A stretch of 64,000 nt of DNA from Sphingomonas insulae (GCF_010450875.1 NZ_CP048421.1:1-64000), one strand, 5' to 3'. Positions 9,101-18,065 are shown, counted from the stretch's first letter. The notes: a model not told the origin generated them from the sequence alone. Translations and numbers: made by a program.

Positions 9101-10390
9101 ATGACCGAAAAGTCGAGTGAGGAGCAGCTCCTCGAATTCCTCTACGCCTGTCCGGTCGGACTGATCGAATGCGACCTTGCCGGCGACATTGGGCTGATGA
9201 ATCCGCACGCCATGCAGCACCTGCTGCCGCTGGCCGGGCCCCGCGATGCCAGCAATCTGTTTGCAGCATTCGAGCAGCACGCGCCCGAGCTGCGTAGCCT
9301 TGCTGCGACCTACACACCTGCAACCGGCAAGATCTGCGATGGTCACCGGATCTTCGTCGATCTGGGTCGCGGCCGGCGCACGCAGGCACCGACGGTCTTG
9401 GCCTGTACGATCGTGAAGCTTGGCCCCGACCGACTGATGGTCACGCTGTCCGATATCAGCCATCAGGTGGTGCAGGAGGAGCGACTCCGCCAGGCGGACA
9501 CGTGGTTTGCGACCCTGCTCGACGGGGTCAACGCCTATGCCTCGCTCGCTCTGACGTCGGACGGTCAGATCGCCTCCGCCGGTGCGTGCTTCACGCACCA
9601 GACCGGGCATGACAATGCGGCCGTCGTAGGTCGCCATCTGGCCGATATCCTCGCCAACGATGGTACCGGGGGCGACCTGCAGCTGAATGAGCAGCTGGAA
9701 ATTGCCGGCAGGGACGGATGGCATCTGCAGGAAGGGTGGCAGAACCGCGCCGATGGCGAACGCTATTGGTGCCAGCGCCTCGTTGTTGCGCGATCGGACG
9801 GGGACGGACTTGAACCGACCGGCTATTCTGTCGTGCTGCGCGAGGTACCACGGCGTGAGGCCGCCGCAGAAGACATGCGCCGTCTTCTCACCTGCGATCA
9901 CCTGACCGGCGCGTCCAATCGCCGTCATTTCGCCAATGTCATGGAACGCGAGCACGCACATTGGCGCGAGTTGCGCCAGTCGCTGTCGCTGATCGTCCTC
10001 GACCTTGATCATTTCAAGGCAGTCAACGACACCTATGGCCATCCGGCAGGCGACGCGCTGCTGTGTAAGGTCGTGACGGCCTGTGCAGGTCTGTTGCCGC
10101 CCCGTGGCATTTTCGCCCGGCTGGGTGGCGAGGAATTCGGCGCACTGTTGCCACGCCATGATCAGGATCAGGCTCTCGCCCTTGCCGAGCAGATGCGCGA
10201 GGCGATCGCAGCCCTCCACATCAACACCCAGCACGGCGCGCTGACCGCTACCGCCAGCCTTGGCATTGCCACGCTGGACGAAGCGGGCGGATCGATCGAT
10301 ACGCTCATCAAACTGGCCGACGAACGGCTTTACGCCGCGAAAAACGCTGGCCGGAATCAGGTCTATCGGCCGCAGGCCTGCGCCGCATGA
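9101..10390 (+). CDS. PAS-PAS-GGDEF diguanylate cyclase
   Basis: A 429-aa soluble protein predicted to make cyclic-di-GMP from two GTP. Two PAS-like sensor regions lie at about 10-120 and 135-250, joined by a helical linker to a GGDEF domain at 262-424. The active site is intact: LDLDHFKAVNDTYGHPAGD at 300-318 for metal and GTP, and GGEEF at 342-346. The usual inhibitory RxxD site before GGEEF is absent (PPRG), so product inhibition at that site is unlikely. It lies 10 bp after pyp and overlaps the ligase gene by 4 bp. It is the obvious candidate effector of PYP, perhaps through its PAS regions (inference). Confidence 0.93.
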   Translation: MTEKSSEEQLLEFLYACPVGLIECDLAGDIGLMNPHAMQHLLPLAGPRDASNLFAAFEQHAPELRSLAATYTPATGKICDGHRIFVDLGRGRRTQAPTVLACTIVKLGPDRLMVTLSDISHQVVQEERLRQADTWFATLLDGVNAYASLALTSDGQIASAGACFTHQTGHDNAAVVGRHLADILANDGTGGDLQLNEQLEIAGRDGWHLQEGWQNRADGERYWCQRLVVARSDGDGLEPTGYSVVLREVPRREAAAEDMRRLLTCDHLTGASNRRHFANVMEREHAHWRELRQSLSLIVLDLDHFKAVNDTYGHPAGDALLCKVVTACAGLLPPRGIFARLGGEEFGALLPRHDQDQALALAEQMREAIAALHINTQHGALTATASLGIATLDEAGGSIDTLIKLADERLYAAKNAGRNQVYRPQACAA

Positions 10391-11544
10391 CGTCGGCGCC
10401 ATCGCGCACGGTCCTGCGCCAGATAGCCTGCGCGGTCGTCGCGGCAGAGGTGCGTCGCCAGCGTGGTCGTGACCTGCCGATGCCGCATGACTGGCCGGAA
10501 ACGATGGCAATCGGCGACGAAGGCCTTGGGCTTGACTCGCTCGAACAAATGGGCGCGCTTGGGGCACTCGCGGAGGCATTCGACCTCGATGAAGCCTCGC
10601 CGGGCAAGGAGCCGCCGCAGACAGTCGGGGCATGGATCGACTGGATCATGCAACGGCACGCTACGGGTGACGGCAGGATCACCGTCACTACCTCGGGCTC
10701 GACAGGATTACCCGTGCCCTGCACGCATGCAATGTCGGAGCTCGTCATGGAAGCGCGCGACCTGGCAAAGCTATGTTTGGGGCGACGCCGTGTAGTGACC
10801 CTCGTCCCGGCGCATCATCTTTACGGGATCATCTGGACGGCGATCCTGCCCGCCATTCTCAACGTTCCCGTCGTCGTTCGCCAAGCCGGCGCAGCTCTGG
10901 ATCTTCTCCCCGGCGATCTCGTCGTGGCGGTGCCGGACCAGTGGCGGGCCATCGCGCGGCTTACGCGCTGCTTGCCCGACGACATCGTCGGCGTCAGTTC
11001 GGCAGCACCATTGCCGGACGCGCAAGCCGGCGACCTGCTGGCGGCCGGCCTGGCGCGTCTTATCGACATCTATGGATCGTCGGAAACCGGTGGGATTGCC
11101 GTTCGTGAATGGCCGGCCACGGCCTATCAACTGCTGCACCGCTGGCATCTGTCGGAGCACGAAGGCGACTGGCAGATCCTTGATGAGAAGGGCGCACGTC
11201 ATGCCCTGCCGGATCATATCGAACGGGTTGGTGATCGACGCATCCGTCCCATCGGCCGGCGCGATGGAGCCGTGCAGGTCGGCGGCCACAACGTTTGGCT
11301 CGGTCGGGTCGCCGACGTGCTGTGCCGGATTGAGGGCGTGGCCGAGATTGCGGTTCGAGTGGGTAGCAACGGTCGGCTGAAAGCCTTCATCGTGCCCGAC
11401 GCGCAGCACGATGAAGCCGAACTGTTGAACGCACTCGAACGCGCCGCGGCGGATCGTCTGTCCGTTGCGGAACGCCCCCGGAACTGGCGCTTCGGGCCCG
11501 CCCTGCCACGCAACGCCATGGGCAAACTGGAAGACTGGGCATGA
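10387..11544 (+). CDS. pcl: p-Coumarate:CoA ligase of the PYP-activation family
   Basis: A 385-aa adenylate-forming enzyme that should activate p-coumarate to the CoA thioester used to load PYP Cys70. It is shorter than plant 4-coumarate ligases, as is usual in the PYP-associated subfamily. Motifs: the P-loop TTSGSTGLPVP at 101-111, DIYGSSETGGIA, GRRDGAVQVGGHNVWLGRV, and the C-terminal catalytic-lysine segment RNAMGKLEDW. The N-terminal 90 residues contain GLGLDSLEQMGALGALAEAF, resembling an acyl-carrier domain with a phosphopantetheine-type DSL serine (Ser51). ATGA overlaps link it to the cyclase before and the EAL gene after it. This neighbour strongly supports the PYP call. Confidence 0.92.
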   Translation: MTSAPSRTVLRQIACAVVAAEVRRQRGRDLPMPHDWPETMAIGDEGLGLDSLEQMGALGALAEAFDLDEASPGKEPPQTVGAWIDWIMQRHATGDGRITVTTSGSTGLPVPCTHAMSELVMEARDLAKLCLGRRRVVTLVPAHHLYGIIWTAILPAILNVPVVVRQAGAALDLLPGDLVVAVPDQWRAIARLTRCLPDDIVGVSSAAPLPDAQAGDLLAAGLARLIDIYGSSETGGIAVREWPATAYQLLHRWHLSEHEGDWQILDEKGARHALPDHIERVGDRRIRPIGRRDGAVQVGGHNVWLGRVADVLCRIEGVAEIAVRVGSNGRLKAFIVPDAQHDEAELLNALERAAADRLSVAERPRNWRFGPALPRNAMGKLEDWA

Positions 11545-12347
11545 TGCATTCACTCATCAGCACTCGCGATATAGGGCGGTCGAAGCCCGTGTTGCTGAAC
11601 GATGCCTGCACCGGTTGTCGCAGCGGCACGCCGCTACCGATCGACATCACCATGGCATTCCAGCCGATCGTCGACATTCGCGCCGGGCGCGTGTTCGCCT
11701 ACGAAGCACTCGTACGCGGCGTCGCTGGTGAGACGGCCGGCGAAATCCTGTCCAGCGTTTCCGCCGAGATGGTCTACAAGTTCGACCAGGCATGTCGCGT
11801 GAAGGCGATCGAGCTGGCCGGCCGGCTTTTCGCGCCTCAGGATGACGCCAAGCTCTCGATCAACTTCATGCCGAACGCCGTCTACGAGCCGGATGCGTGC
11901 ATCCGGGCATCGCTGGCCGCGGCGAAGCGGGTGGGCTTCGACCCGCGTCGGCTGATGTTTGAATTCACCGAGAACGAACGCATGGACGACGTGGCGCACG
12001 TCCAGCGCATTATCGACGCTTATCGGGCCCGCGGCTTCACCACCGCCATCGACGACTTCGGAGCGGGCTACGCCGGCCTTGGCCTGCTCGCCGACCTTCG
12101 CCCCGACATGCTAAAGCTGGATATGGCTCTCATCAGAGGAATTGATAGCTCGACGTCGCGGCAGGTGATCGTTGCCGGGGTAGCGCGTATCGCCGAAGCG
12201 CTGGGCATCCGCTGTATCGCCGAGGGCATCGAAACCTCAGCCGAGCTTTGCACCTTGCGTGACCTCGGTATATCCCTGTGCCAAGGGTATCTCCTTGCGC
12301 GACCTGTCGTCGCAAGTCTGCCGCCGTTCGTCATACAGGCACTGTGA
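11541..12347 (+). CDS. EAL-domain cyclic-di-GMP phosphodiesterase
   Basis: A 268-aa single-domain EAL protein predicted to hydrolyse cyclic-di-GMP to pGpG. The catalytic set looks complete: YEALVRG (EAL at 55-57), SINFMPN, FEFTENE, IDDFGAGYAGL (171-), a downstream LKLDMALI lysine, AEGIET and CQGYLLARP. A short N-terminal extension has a CTGC pair (Cys23, Cys26). It overlaps the ligase stop (ATGATG), so cyclase and phosphodiesterase are made from one transcript with the photoreceptor. No sensor domain is attached, so its control must come from a partner or from expression. Confidence 0.92.
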   Translation: MMHSLISTRDIGRSKPVLLNDACTGCRSGTPLPIDITMAFQPIVDIRAGRVFAYEALVRGVAGETAGEILSSVSAEMVYKFDQACRVKAIELAGRLFAPQDDAKLSINFMPNAVYEPDACIRASLAAAKRVGFDPRRLMFEFTENERMDDVAHVQRIIDAYRARGFTTAIDDFGAGYAGLGLLADLRPDMLKLDMALIRGIDSSTSRQVIVAGVARIAEALGIRCIAEGIETSAELCTLRDLGISLCQGYLLARPVVASLPPFVIQAL

Positions 12348-12353
12348 CCCACA

Positions 12354-12405
12354 ACCGGTCATTCGCGCAATCTCTGCTGCTTCCCAGCTTCAGACATTCA
12401 TGCAT
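12354..12405 (+). repeat. Dispersed intergenic repeat, copy 1
   Basis: Two half-sites, CCGGTCATTCGCGC and CTTCCCAGCTTCAGACATTC, separated by about 13 bases. It belongs to a family found about ten times between genes in this window. Confidence 0.6.
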
Positions 12406-12547
12406 ATTCGGAACGGGAGGCGTGCAGTCAGCGTCAGCGCGCCCGTCGGTCGTGGGCTGTATCGAAACGATCGAGTTTCGGGAATGGCCAAGCCGATCAT
12501 GAACGGCACGGATCAGTGGCATGCTGCCCGTTGAGTTGCTTTCAAGG

Positions 12548-12588
12548 AAGAGGGGCGTTACATCATCCGCCACGCCCCCTCTTTTTTT
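12548..12588 (+). terminator. Rho-independent terminator of the PYP operon
   Basis: AAGAGGGGCGT (12548-12558) pairs with ACGCCCCCTCTT (12572-12583, one bulged C), followed by a run of seven T. It lies 200 bp after the EAL stop and reads on the plus strand; the T run is on the correct side only for that strand. Confidence 0.85.
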
Positions 12589-12620
12589 ATCGAAAGACGG
12601 GAAGCCGTTTTTCGATGGTA

Positions 12621-13106
12621 TTACATCGACCCAAGTTCCATGATGTGGTGCTCGACCACAGGTACGATGGTCACAGCTACAGCCCTAAGCGCCGGCGCGG
12701 TACCTTCCATCGCGTAGGCCTTTTGCACGTTGAGTGCCTGCCCATGTGACGCCTTCTGCTGTGCAACATAGGCAGCGTCTCGCGCTGGTCCCTGCTCAGC
12801 CCGCAGTTCGGTGATGAGCTCCTGCTGGAGCGGGTTGAGCTTCGGCGGCATCGCCTTCACGCGCGAACGGGCGGCGGCCGCCTTCACGTCGGCAGTGCTC
12901 TTCGTGTGATCGGTAATCATCATCTGCGCGAAGGAGCGCAGCTTGGGATCCTGCGTCGTCTCGAGCAGCACCTGACTGGAGGTAATTTCGTAGAGATCGC
13001 CAGCGCCGGCCGCCATCACATACTCAGCAGGCGTCATCACCTGCGCCGCAGCAGGGGCCGCGATCGCGATGGTGGCAAGCGCTGCGGACATCATCAGAAG
13101 TTTCAT
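12621..13106 (-). CDS. DUF4142 exported protein
   Basis: A 161-aa secreted protein with a clear signal peptide (MKLLMMSAALATIAIAAPAAA|Q) and a mature helical DUF4142 domain, a ferritin-like bundle of unknown function: YVMAAGAGDLYEITSSQ, DPKLRSFAQMMITDHTKS, AAYVAQQKASHGQALNVQKAY, VPVVEHHIMEL. The conserved pair of histidines (ITDH and QKASHGQAL) is present. ATG 13106 has AAAGGAA upstream; the frame extends further but the signal peptide fixes the start. It follows the esterase gene by 16 bp and is probably cotranscribed with it. Confidence 0.88.
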   Translation of the reverse strand: MKLLMMSAALATIAIAAPAAAQVMTPAEYVMAAGAGDLYEITSSQVLLETTQDPKLRSFAQMMITDHTKSTADVKAAAARSRVKAMPPKLNPLQQELITELRAEQGPARDAAYVAQQKASHGQALNVQKAYAMEGTAPALRAVAVTIVPVVEHHIMELGSM

Positions 13107-13122
13107 CACAGTTCCTTTGAAA

Positions 13123-14211
13123 TCAGTTGCGGATGCCGAATGCGGCCTTGAGGCGAGCGATGGCGTAGGCATTGGCGTCATAGGCACCGCGGACCACCGT
13201 CCCCATGCCGAAGAACTCGTGCGTCACGCCGGGGAAGGTACGCTGCTCGACCTTGTCGCCTGCCGACTTCATCGCGGCAGCAAGCGTTTCCCCGTCCGAG
13301 CGGAGTGGATCGATCTGTGCGTTGACGATCGTCGTGGGCGGAAGATCGCGTAAGTTTGCGCCCACTAGGTTCAAGCGGGGGTCCTGCATGTCCGCCATCG
13401 TATTCGTATAATAATAGCCGAACCACTTCAACATCGCCGTATTGAGCGGCTTGGCGTTGGCGGCATCGGTCCGGGAGGGCAGAATCATGCTGCTGTTTGC
13501 GATCGGGTAGACTGACAGGACGTGGACCGGCATGGTCAGCTTGCTATCACGTGCATGGATCGCAGTTGCGACAGCAAGGTTGCCGCCCGCGCTTTCGCCG
13601 GCGAGCGCCAGCTTGCTCGTATCGCCGCCCCAGCTCTGTGCATTCTGAAGAACCCAGTCGTACGCTGCGTACGCGTCGTCGTGCTGCGCCGGGAATTTGA
13701 ACTCGGGCGCGTGTCGATACTCGACCGATACGACGATCGCATTGAGCTGCTTCGACAGCAGGCGCGGGGCGGCGTCGTAGGTGTTGACGTCGGCGATCAC
13801 CCAACCGCCGCCATGATAGTAGACGATCACGGGCATCGGCGCGCCGGTCGCATTCGCCGGCTTATAGATCCGCACATATTGCATCGGATCGCTGCCATAA
13901 GGCAGGTCCCGCGTCGTCATCGCCGGGTCAGGTGCGGTCGACATACCCTTCGTGCGCATTACGGCTTTGGCTGCGTCCGCTGCGGACGGCTGGATGCGGG
14001 CTTTGACCGGCGTCAGCGTCTCGATCGGCTTGGCGCCGAGCAACGGAAGTTGGTCAAGCACCATCTGCATGTCGGCTGCAGCCTTAGGCGGCTGGGCCGC
14101 TACCGCGGACGGCGGAGATGGTGGCGCCGCGTTCACTGAGTTGCTCGACTGTGCGAGCACGGCAGTGGAACAGCCGAGCATCGCCAAACCCAAAATGACG
14201 TGTCGCTTCAT
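13123..14211 (-). CDS. Exported alpha/beta-hydrolase esterase (HSL-like)
   Basis: A 362-aa secreted carboxylesterase/lipase of the hormone-sensitive-lipase-like group. It starts with a signal peptide ending at VLAQ and a Ala/Pro-rich linker. The oxyanion-hole motif YYHGGGW, the nucleophile elbow GESAGGN, an acid in QIDPLRSDGE and the catalytic His in GVTHEFFGMG are all visible, in the expected order and spacing. The substrate cannot be read from sequence; short-chain acyl esters are usual. It lies upstream of the DUF4142 gene on the same strand. Confidence 0.88.
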   Translation of the reverse strand: MKRHVILGLAMLGCSTAVLAQSSNSVNAAPPSPPSAVAAQPPKAAADMQMVLDQLPLLGAKPIETLTPVKARIQPSAADAAKAVMRTKGMSTAPDPAMTTRDLPYGSDPMQYVRIYKPANATGAPMPVIVYYHGGGWVIADVNTYDAAPRLLSKQLNAIVVSVEYRHAPEFKFPAQHDDAYAAYDWVLQNAQSWGGDTSKLALAGESAGGNLAVATAIHARDSKLTMPVHVLSVYPIANSSMILPSRTDAANAKPLNTAMLKWFGYYYTNTMADMQDPRLNLVGANLRDLPPTTIVNAQIDPLRSDGETLAAAMKSAGDKVEQRTFPGVTHEFFGMGTVVRGAYDANAYAIARLKAAFGIRN

Positions 14212-14576
14212 CTAAATTCACCCTGTTCCATGAGCCCTAATCGAGAACCTTCTGGAAGAGCTTATCGTTCCGTGGGCAAATATAGGGCAGCGCCCCGGGA
14301 ACAGCACCGTCCGCTTGGCGGCGTGATCCGGGCACCCGCAGGCTCATCGTGCGCTGAATGCCCTTTGCCATTAGTACTACCGTGTCATTGATGCGAACAC
14401 AGCAGACGTGAGGGACCCCTTGGCAAAATAAACAATCGAGATGTGCCGGTTGCAACCGGGAGCGTCTTTAATTTAAGCCTGAGCGGTACAGTTTTATCGT
14501 GTCGCCTATTTCTTAACTTCCGGACGTCTAAAACATGGTCATTCCGCCATATAGGGCTAAGATAACGAAAGATATA
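14212..14576. other. Non-coding spacer
   Basis: About 365 bp between two minus-strand genes, AT-rich from 14460 on. It should hold the promoter of the esterase operon; I see no gene or strong hairpin. Confidence 0.45.
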
Positions 14577-15926
14577 TTATTGATTTGGTGTCTGTAGGTA
14601 ACGTTGCATCAAACTATCGGCATGCCGTCGCAAAGCGATGACCTCGCTGAGTACAGACTCACTTTGTTCATCCACAATCCTGGCGCGGGCACCGATCTGG
14701 CGGACGGCGAAAACTGCATCGCCGATCTCTTCGCCCACATGCGCTCGGGTTGCGCTCTGTAGACCTGCCGTAGCCTTGATCCTGCCAGAGCTCGCTTGCA
14801 TGGATTCGACACGTTCGGCGAGTTTGTCGCATCGTTCGACGGCCCGCGTGACTGTTTGCTCGATCGCCCGCAGTTCACTCAAAATATGATCTGTCGCTTC
14901 CGCAGTCGCCCCTGCCAATAGGCGAACCTCGTTTGCCACCACGGCAAAGCTTCTGCCGCTGTCTCCGGCTCTTGCTGCTTCGATTGACGCATTTAGTGCG
15001 AGCATCTTGGTCTGCGACGCAATGGCAGATATCTCGCCGGCAACTGAACCGATTCCCTCGAGATGAGATCCGAGACCCGAGACAGTCACCCGCATCGTTT
15101 CAGTATCATCCGAGACATGCTCGATGTCGCGGGCAACTCCTTTCAATATTGTCTCAACCTCGCCGCCCATGAGGACAAGCTGCCCGACACCCTGACCCGC
15201 CGCATCAGCGCGCAGCTCGCCATCGGCCGCCAGCGCGGACAATTCCTTGGCCTGTTGTTCAAGCTGCGATGCCGCGTCGCTTAGCCGTTCGGCTACCGAT
15301 CGCACCTGCTCAGCTTCCTGCTGTCGTTCCAGTCGCAGACGGCGAGCTATAAGACGCTCCATTACCATATCGGCAAGCATGGTCAGGTGGGCGCGCTCCT
15401 GCCCGCTAAACCCACCGGGTCTTGGCGCGGGATCAAAGATGCACAAGGTGCCAATGTTAAAACCAGCCGGGGTGGTCAACGGTGCTCCGGCGTAAAACCG
15501 GATATGTGGTGGCCCCGTGACCAGTGAATTGTCGGCAAAGCGCGCGTCTGCGGCGGCATCGGGCACCACCATGACCTCGCCCTCTAAAATGGCGTGCCCG
15601 CAGAAAGCAGCGTCCCGGCCAGTTTCACAGGCCTCGAGCCCGACGCGAGCCTTGAACCACTGCCGTTCGGCATCGATAAGCGAGACCGTGCTGGTAGCGA
15701 CTTCAAACAGGCTCTGCGCCAGCCTGACCACGTCATCGAACACCTGCTCCGACGCGGTGTCGAGAATTTGATAAGCTGCCAACTCGGCAAGACGTTCGGC
15801 CTCATTGCCGGGAACTGGAAAGGGCCGTTGCTCCAAAAGATTCCTCACCGATCGAAGATCAAATTTGACCCGTCCACATTTATCACGGCTTGCGAACGGC
15901 ACACGGCTTGCCACGCCGCCCGGCAA
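14577..15926 (-). CDS. Soluble GAF-domain methyl-accepting chemotaxis-type protein
   Basis: A cytoplasmic chemoreceptor-like protein of up to 449 aa with no membrane segment. The GAF sensor covers roughly 35-200 ([66 protein letters not shown]). The signalling domain follows, with the hairpin-tip signature [19 protein letters not shown] and [14 protein letters not shown], so it could bind CheA/CheW. The full frame begins at TTG 15926; an in-frame GTG at 15848 is an alternative and neither has a good ribosome site, so the first 30 residues are uncertain. A GAF protein of the same type occurs at 39286. Confidence 0.88.
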   Translation of the reverse strand: MPGGVASRVPFASRDKCGRVKFDLRSVRNLLEQRPFPVPGNEAERLAELAAYQILDTASEQVFDDVVRLAQSLFEVATSTVSLIDAERQWFKARVGLEACETGRDAAFCGHAILEGEVMVVPDAAADARFADNSLVTGPPHIRFYAGAPLTTPAGFNIGTLCIFDPAPRPGGFSGQERAHLTMLADMVMERLIARRLRLERQQEAEQVRSVAERLSDAASQLEQQAKELSALAADGELRADAAGQGVGQLVLMGGEVETILKGVARDIEHVSDDTETMRVTVSGLGSHLEGIGSVAGEISAIASQTKMLALNASIEAARAGDSGRSFAVVANEVRLLAGATAEATDHILSELRAIEQTVTRAVERCDKLAERVESMQASSGRIKATAGLQSATRAHVGEEIGDAVFAVRQIGARARIVDEQSESVLSEVIALRRHADSLMQRYLQTPNQ

Positions 15927-15992
15927 TAACCGTCACTCGGCACCTGGCTCGCCGAACGAGGCGTAGAAGCGCCCGGGCAAACGTGAACGCGT

Positions 15993-16199
15993 TTAGCGGC
16001 CAATTGCGAGCTCTATAGAAGACGTTGTATTGGGCCCCTTGCCGGAGGCCTCGCGGGCCGCAAGCTCACTTAGGGTCGCGTAGCGCGCAGCCAGGTCGAG
16101 ATGAATGGCTTTGATCGCCGGGTCGGTGGCACGGCTCGCAATGAACAGCTGCTGTTGCGCCCGACGCTGATAATAGGCCCAATCATTTTCCAATGTCAC
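15993..16199 (-). CDS. Small unknown protein, 68 aa
   Basis: A short soluble protein beginning MTLENDWAYYQRRAQQQLF, predicted largely helical, with Ala/Glu-rich heptad-like spacing (DLAARYATLSELAARE). It resembles small sphingomonad proteins of unknown role. GTG 16199 is chosen because GGAG lies eight bases upstream; the frame opens earlier at 16298 without support. Confidence 0.6.
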   Translation of the reverse strand: MTLENDWAYYQRRAQQQLFIASRATDPAIKAIHLDLAARYATLSELAAREASGKGPNTTSSIELAIGR

Positions 16200-16364
16200 G
16201 GCAGCATCTCCGCTATAAGCCTGTAGGAAAGTACACTGCTCCGAAACGGAACATTTGCCGCTGCCTGACAACGCTGATCGCGGCCGCTTCGAAAGCACCC
16301 GCTGCGGTCATATCTGATAACTCCCAACATTATCACAGATTACTGTCGTTGCGGCCAAAATTGC

Positions 16365-16559
16365 TCAAAGGATTGGACTTGAGCAATTGCCGGCATCACC
16401 AGCAATGATCAACCTTGCCTCTTCGTCCAGAAGATTTGCGGCATGTTCGATGTAGCAGACAGCCGGTTGGCCGATTTGCTCCTGATCGAGCCGTACAAGA
16501 CAGCCTCTCAGTGTCTGCGCCTCTGCCCGGAGCGTTTCCGTCGATGTGCTGTGTGCCAT
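16365..16559 (-). CDS. Small unknown protein, 64 aa
   Basis: A small soluble protein (MAHSTSTETLRAEAQTLRG...) containing two cysteines, probably helical. The start at ATG 16559 is preceded by a GGTGG stretch. It is divergent from the Crp/Fnr regulator, and the roughly 135 bp between them may be a shared promoter region. No family recognised. Confidence 0.5.
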   Translation of the reverse strand: MAHSTSTETLRAEAQTLRGCLVRLDQEQIGQPAVCYIEHAANLLDEEARLIIAGDAGNCSSPIL

Positions 16560-16693
16560 GGGAGAACCACCCGGATTGCCGGAAAGGTGCCATGATGAGG
16601 CAAAGCCATCCATGTGACGACTGATATCTTATTGATTAAATGCAATGTTCTGTGGCAATATAAAGACTGCTTGCTCATAGGTACGCTACCCCG

Positions 16694-17407
16694 ATGAGTA
16701 ACCGTTTCATCGAAAAGCTGCGCAAACTTGCCGAGCTCGGCGAGCCTGAACTGCGCGCATTGGAGCGCGTCACCGCGCACCCGAAAACCATCAGATCACG
16801 AAAAGATCTGATCCGCGAGGGTGATCCGCCGGGTCCGGTACTGGTGGTGTTGGAGGGTTGGGCCTTCCGCTACAAGGTTCTACCGAGTGGCACCCGCCAG
16901 ATCATGGCCTTTCTCATGCCTGGTGACGCATGCGACCTGCATGCCAATATGCTCGCCGAGATGGACCATAGCATCCAAACCGTCACCGAGGCCTCGATCG
17001 CAACGATCAACCGCGCGGACATGAACGAGATGATGACGTCCTACCCCCGCATTGCGTGCGCGATGTATGTGGCACAGCTTATTGATGAGGGGACGCTGCG
17101 CGCTTGGATTGTCAGCCTGGGTCGTCGCTCCAGTGTCGAGCGGGTCGCCCATTTGATACTGGAATTGTTCCTTCGGGCGGTTCGCATCGAGCTGAGCGAC
17201 GGCACCACCATGGAGTTGCCGCTTCCACAGGCGGTGCTGGCTGATGCACTTGGTATGACGCCGGTCCACATCAACCGCATTCTCCAGGAGCTGCGACGCT
17301 CGGGTGCGATCGAGCTGAGCCGAGGCGTATTGCGCATCAAGGACCCTGCCGCCCTGACACACATATCCGGCTTCGATGCCAACTACCTGCACAAGCGCCT
17401 GAAATAG
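16694..17407 (+). CDS. Crp/Fnr-family transcription regulator
   Basis: A 237-aa regulator with an N-terminal cyclic-nucleotide-binding-type beta-barrel (DLIREGDPPGPVLVVLEGWAFRYKVL, FLMPGDACDLHANM) and a C-terminal winged helix (LPLPQAVLADALGMTPVHINRILQELRRSGAIEL). No Fnr-type N-terminal cysteine cluster is present, so it is not a classic [4Fe-4S] O2 sensor. The effector is unknown. It matches the many light/stress-type Crp paralogues of sphingomonads. ATG 16694 is the natural start. It stands alone on the plus strand. Confidence 0.9.
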   Translation: MSNRFIEKLRKLAELGEPELRALERVTAHPKTIRSRKDLIREGDPPGPVLVVLEGWAFRYKVLPSGTRQIMAFLMPGDACDLHANMLAEMDHSIQTVTEASIATINRADMNEMMTSYPRIACAMYVAQLIDEGTLRAWIVSLGRRSSVERVAHLILELFLRAVRIELSDGTTMELPLPQAVLADALGMTPVHINRILQELRRSGAIELSRGVLRIKDPAALTHISGFDANYLHKRLK

Positions 17408-17539
17408 GCATGCCAGACCTTAACTATCGACATTGCCCTGCCATTAAACTTTGCACATAACAGGTCATCGTCGGCCGATGTTTCAGAGGCGCTGACGGCT
17501 GTGGACCGGAGCGTCTGCGCCTCTAGTGAGGCCTGCGCT

Positions 17540-17836
17540 ATGTCGAAGCTCTACATTCACGCCATCAGCTCGGAGTTTCGGTCGCGCGATGACGGTATCG
17601 AATATGATCAGCCTGAGGACGCGCTCGCCACAGCCGTCCAAAGCGCTGCTGCTATGGCGCTCGATGAAATTTACGCAGGCAAGACGAACACTGCTATAGA
17701 GGTCAGAATTGAACATGCAGACGGAACGCCGTTGCTGCGATCGGTTGTGAGCATGTCGGTCACCGCTCTCCTGCCAATTCTTTCAGAACAAGTAAACCTC
17801 CCAAAAACAAATGTCGGCCGTGATCGCAGACGGTAA
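17540..17836 (+). CDS. DUF6894-type small protein
   Basis: A 98-aa protein resembling the DUF6894 family common in alphaproteobacteria: MSKLYIHAISSEFRSRDDG, then a helical segment DALATAVQSAAAMALDEI and a strand pair EVRIEHADGTPLLRSVVSM. Function is unknown. ATG 17540 aligns with the family start; the frame opens 13 codons earlier. It lies just upstream of a degenerate intergenic repeat and an IS3 element. Confidence 0.65.
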   Translation: MSKLYIHAISSEFRSRDDGIEYDQPEDALATAVQSAAAMALDEIYAGKTNTAIEVRIEHADGTPLLRSVVSMSVTALLPILSEQVNLPKTNVGRDRRR

Positions 17837-17960
17837 GAAGAAGGTTTTTCACCTCCCGCTCGACACCTTTTCTCCGCGACTTGTTCCTGATTGCAATTTT
17901 CTCAGACCGACACTTGGCGACGGCGTTACGGAAAGGGATTATGTCACGAAATTGTTGACT

Positions 17961-17997
17961 TGCGGACGTTGCGCATGATCCCCTCCCTTCCAGTCGG
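17961..17997 (+). repeat. Dispersed intergenic repeat, copy 2, cut by IS3
   Basis: TGCGGACGTTGCGC followed by CCCTTCCAGTCGG matches the left half and the start of the right half of the dispersed repeat, and stops exactly at the left end of the IS3 element. Confidence 0.45.
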
Positions 17998-18065
17998 GCA
18001 CTGACGTGACCCCCGTTTCTTCATCCACTTGGAACTAGAAACCGGCCCTCGAAGGGACGGACGGA

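Noticed and set aside
9077..10633. 518-codon minus-strand open frame
   Set aside because: Antisense to the GGDEF cyclase with an intact active site; no recognisable domain.
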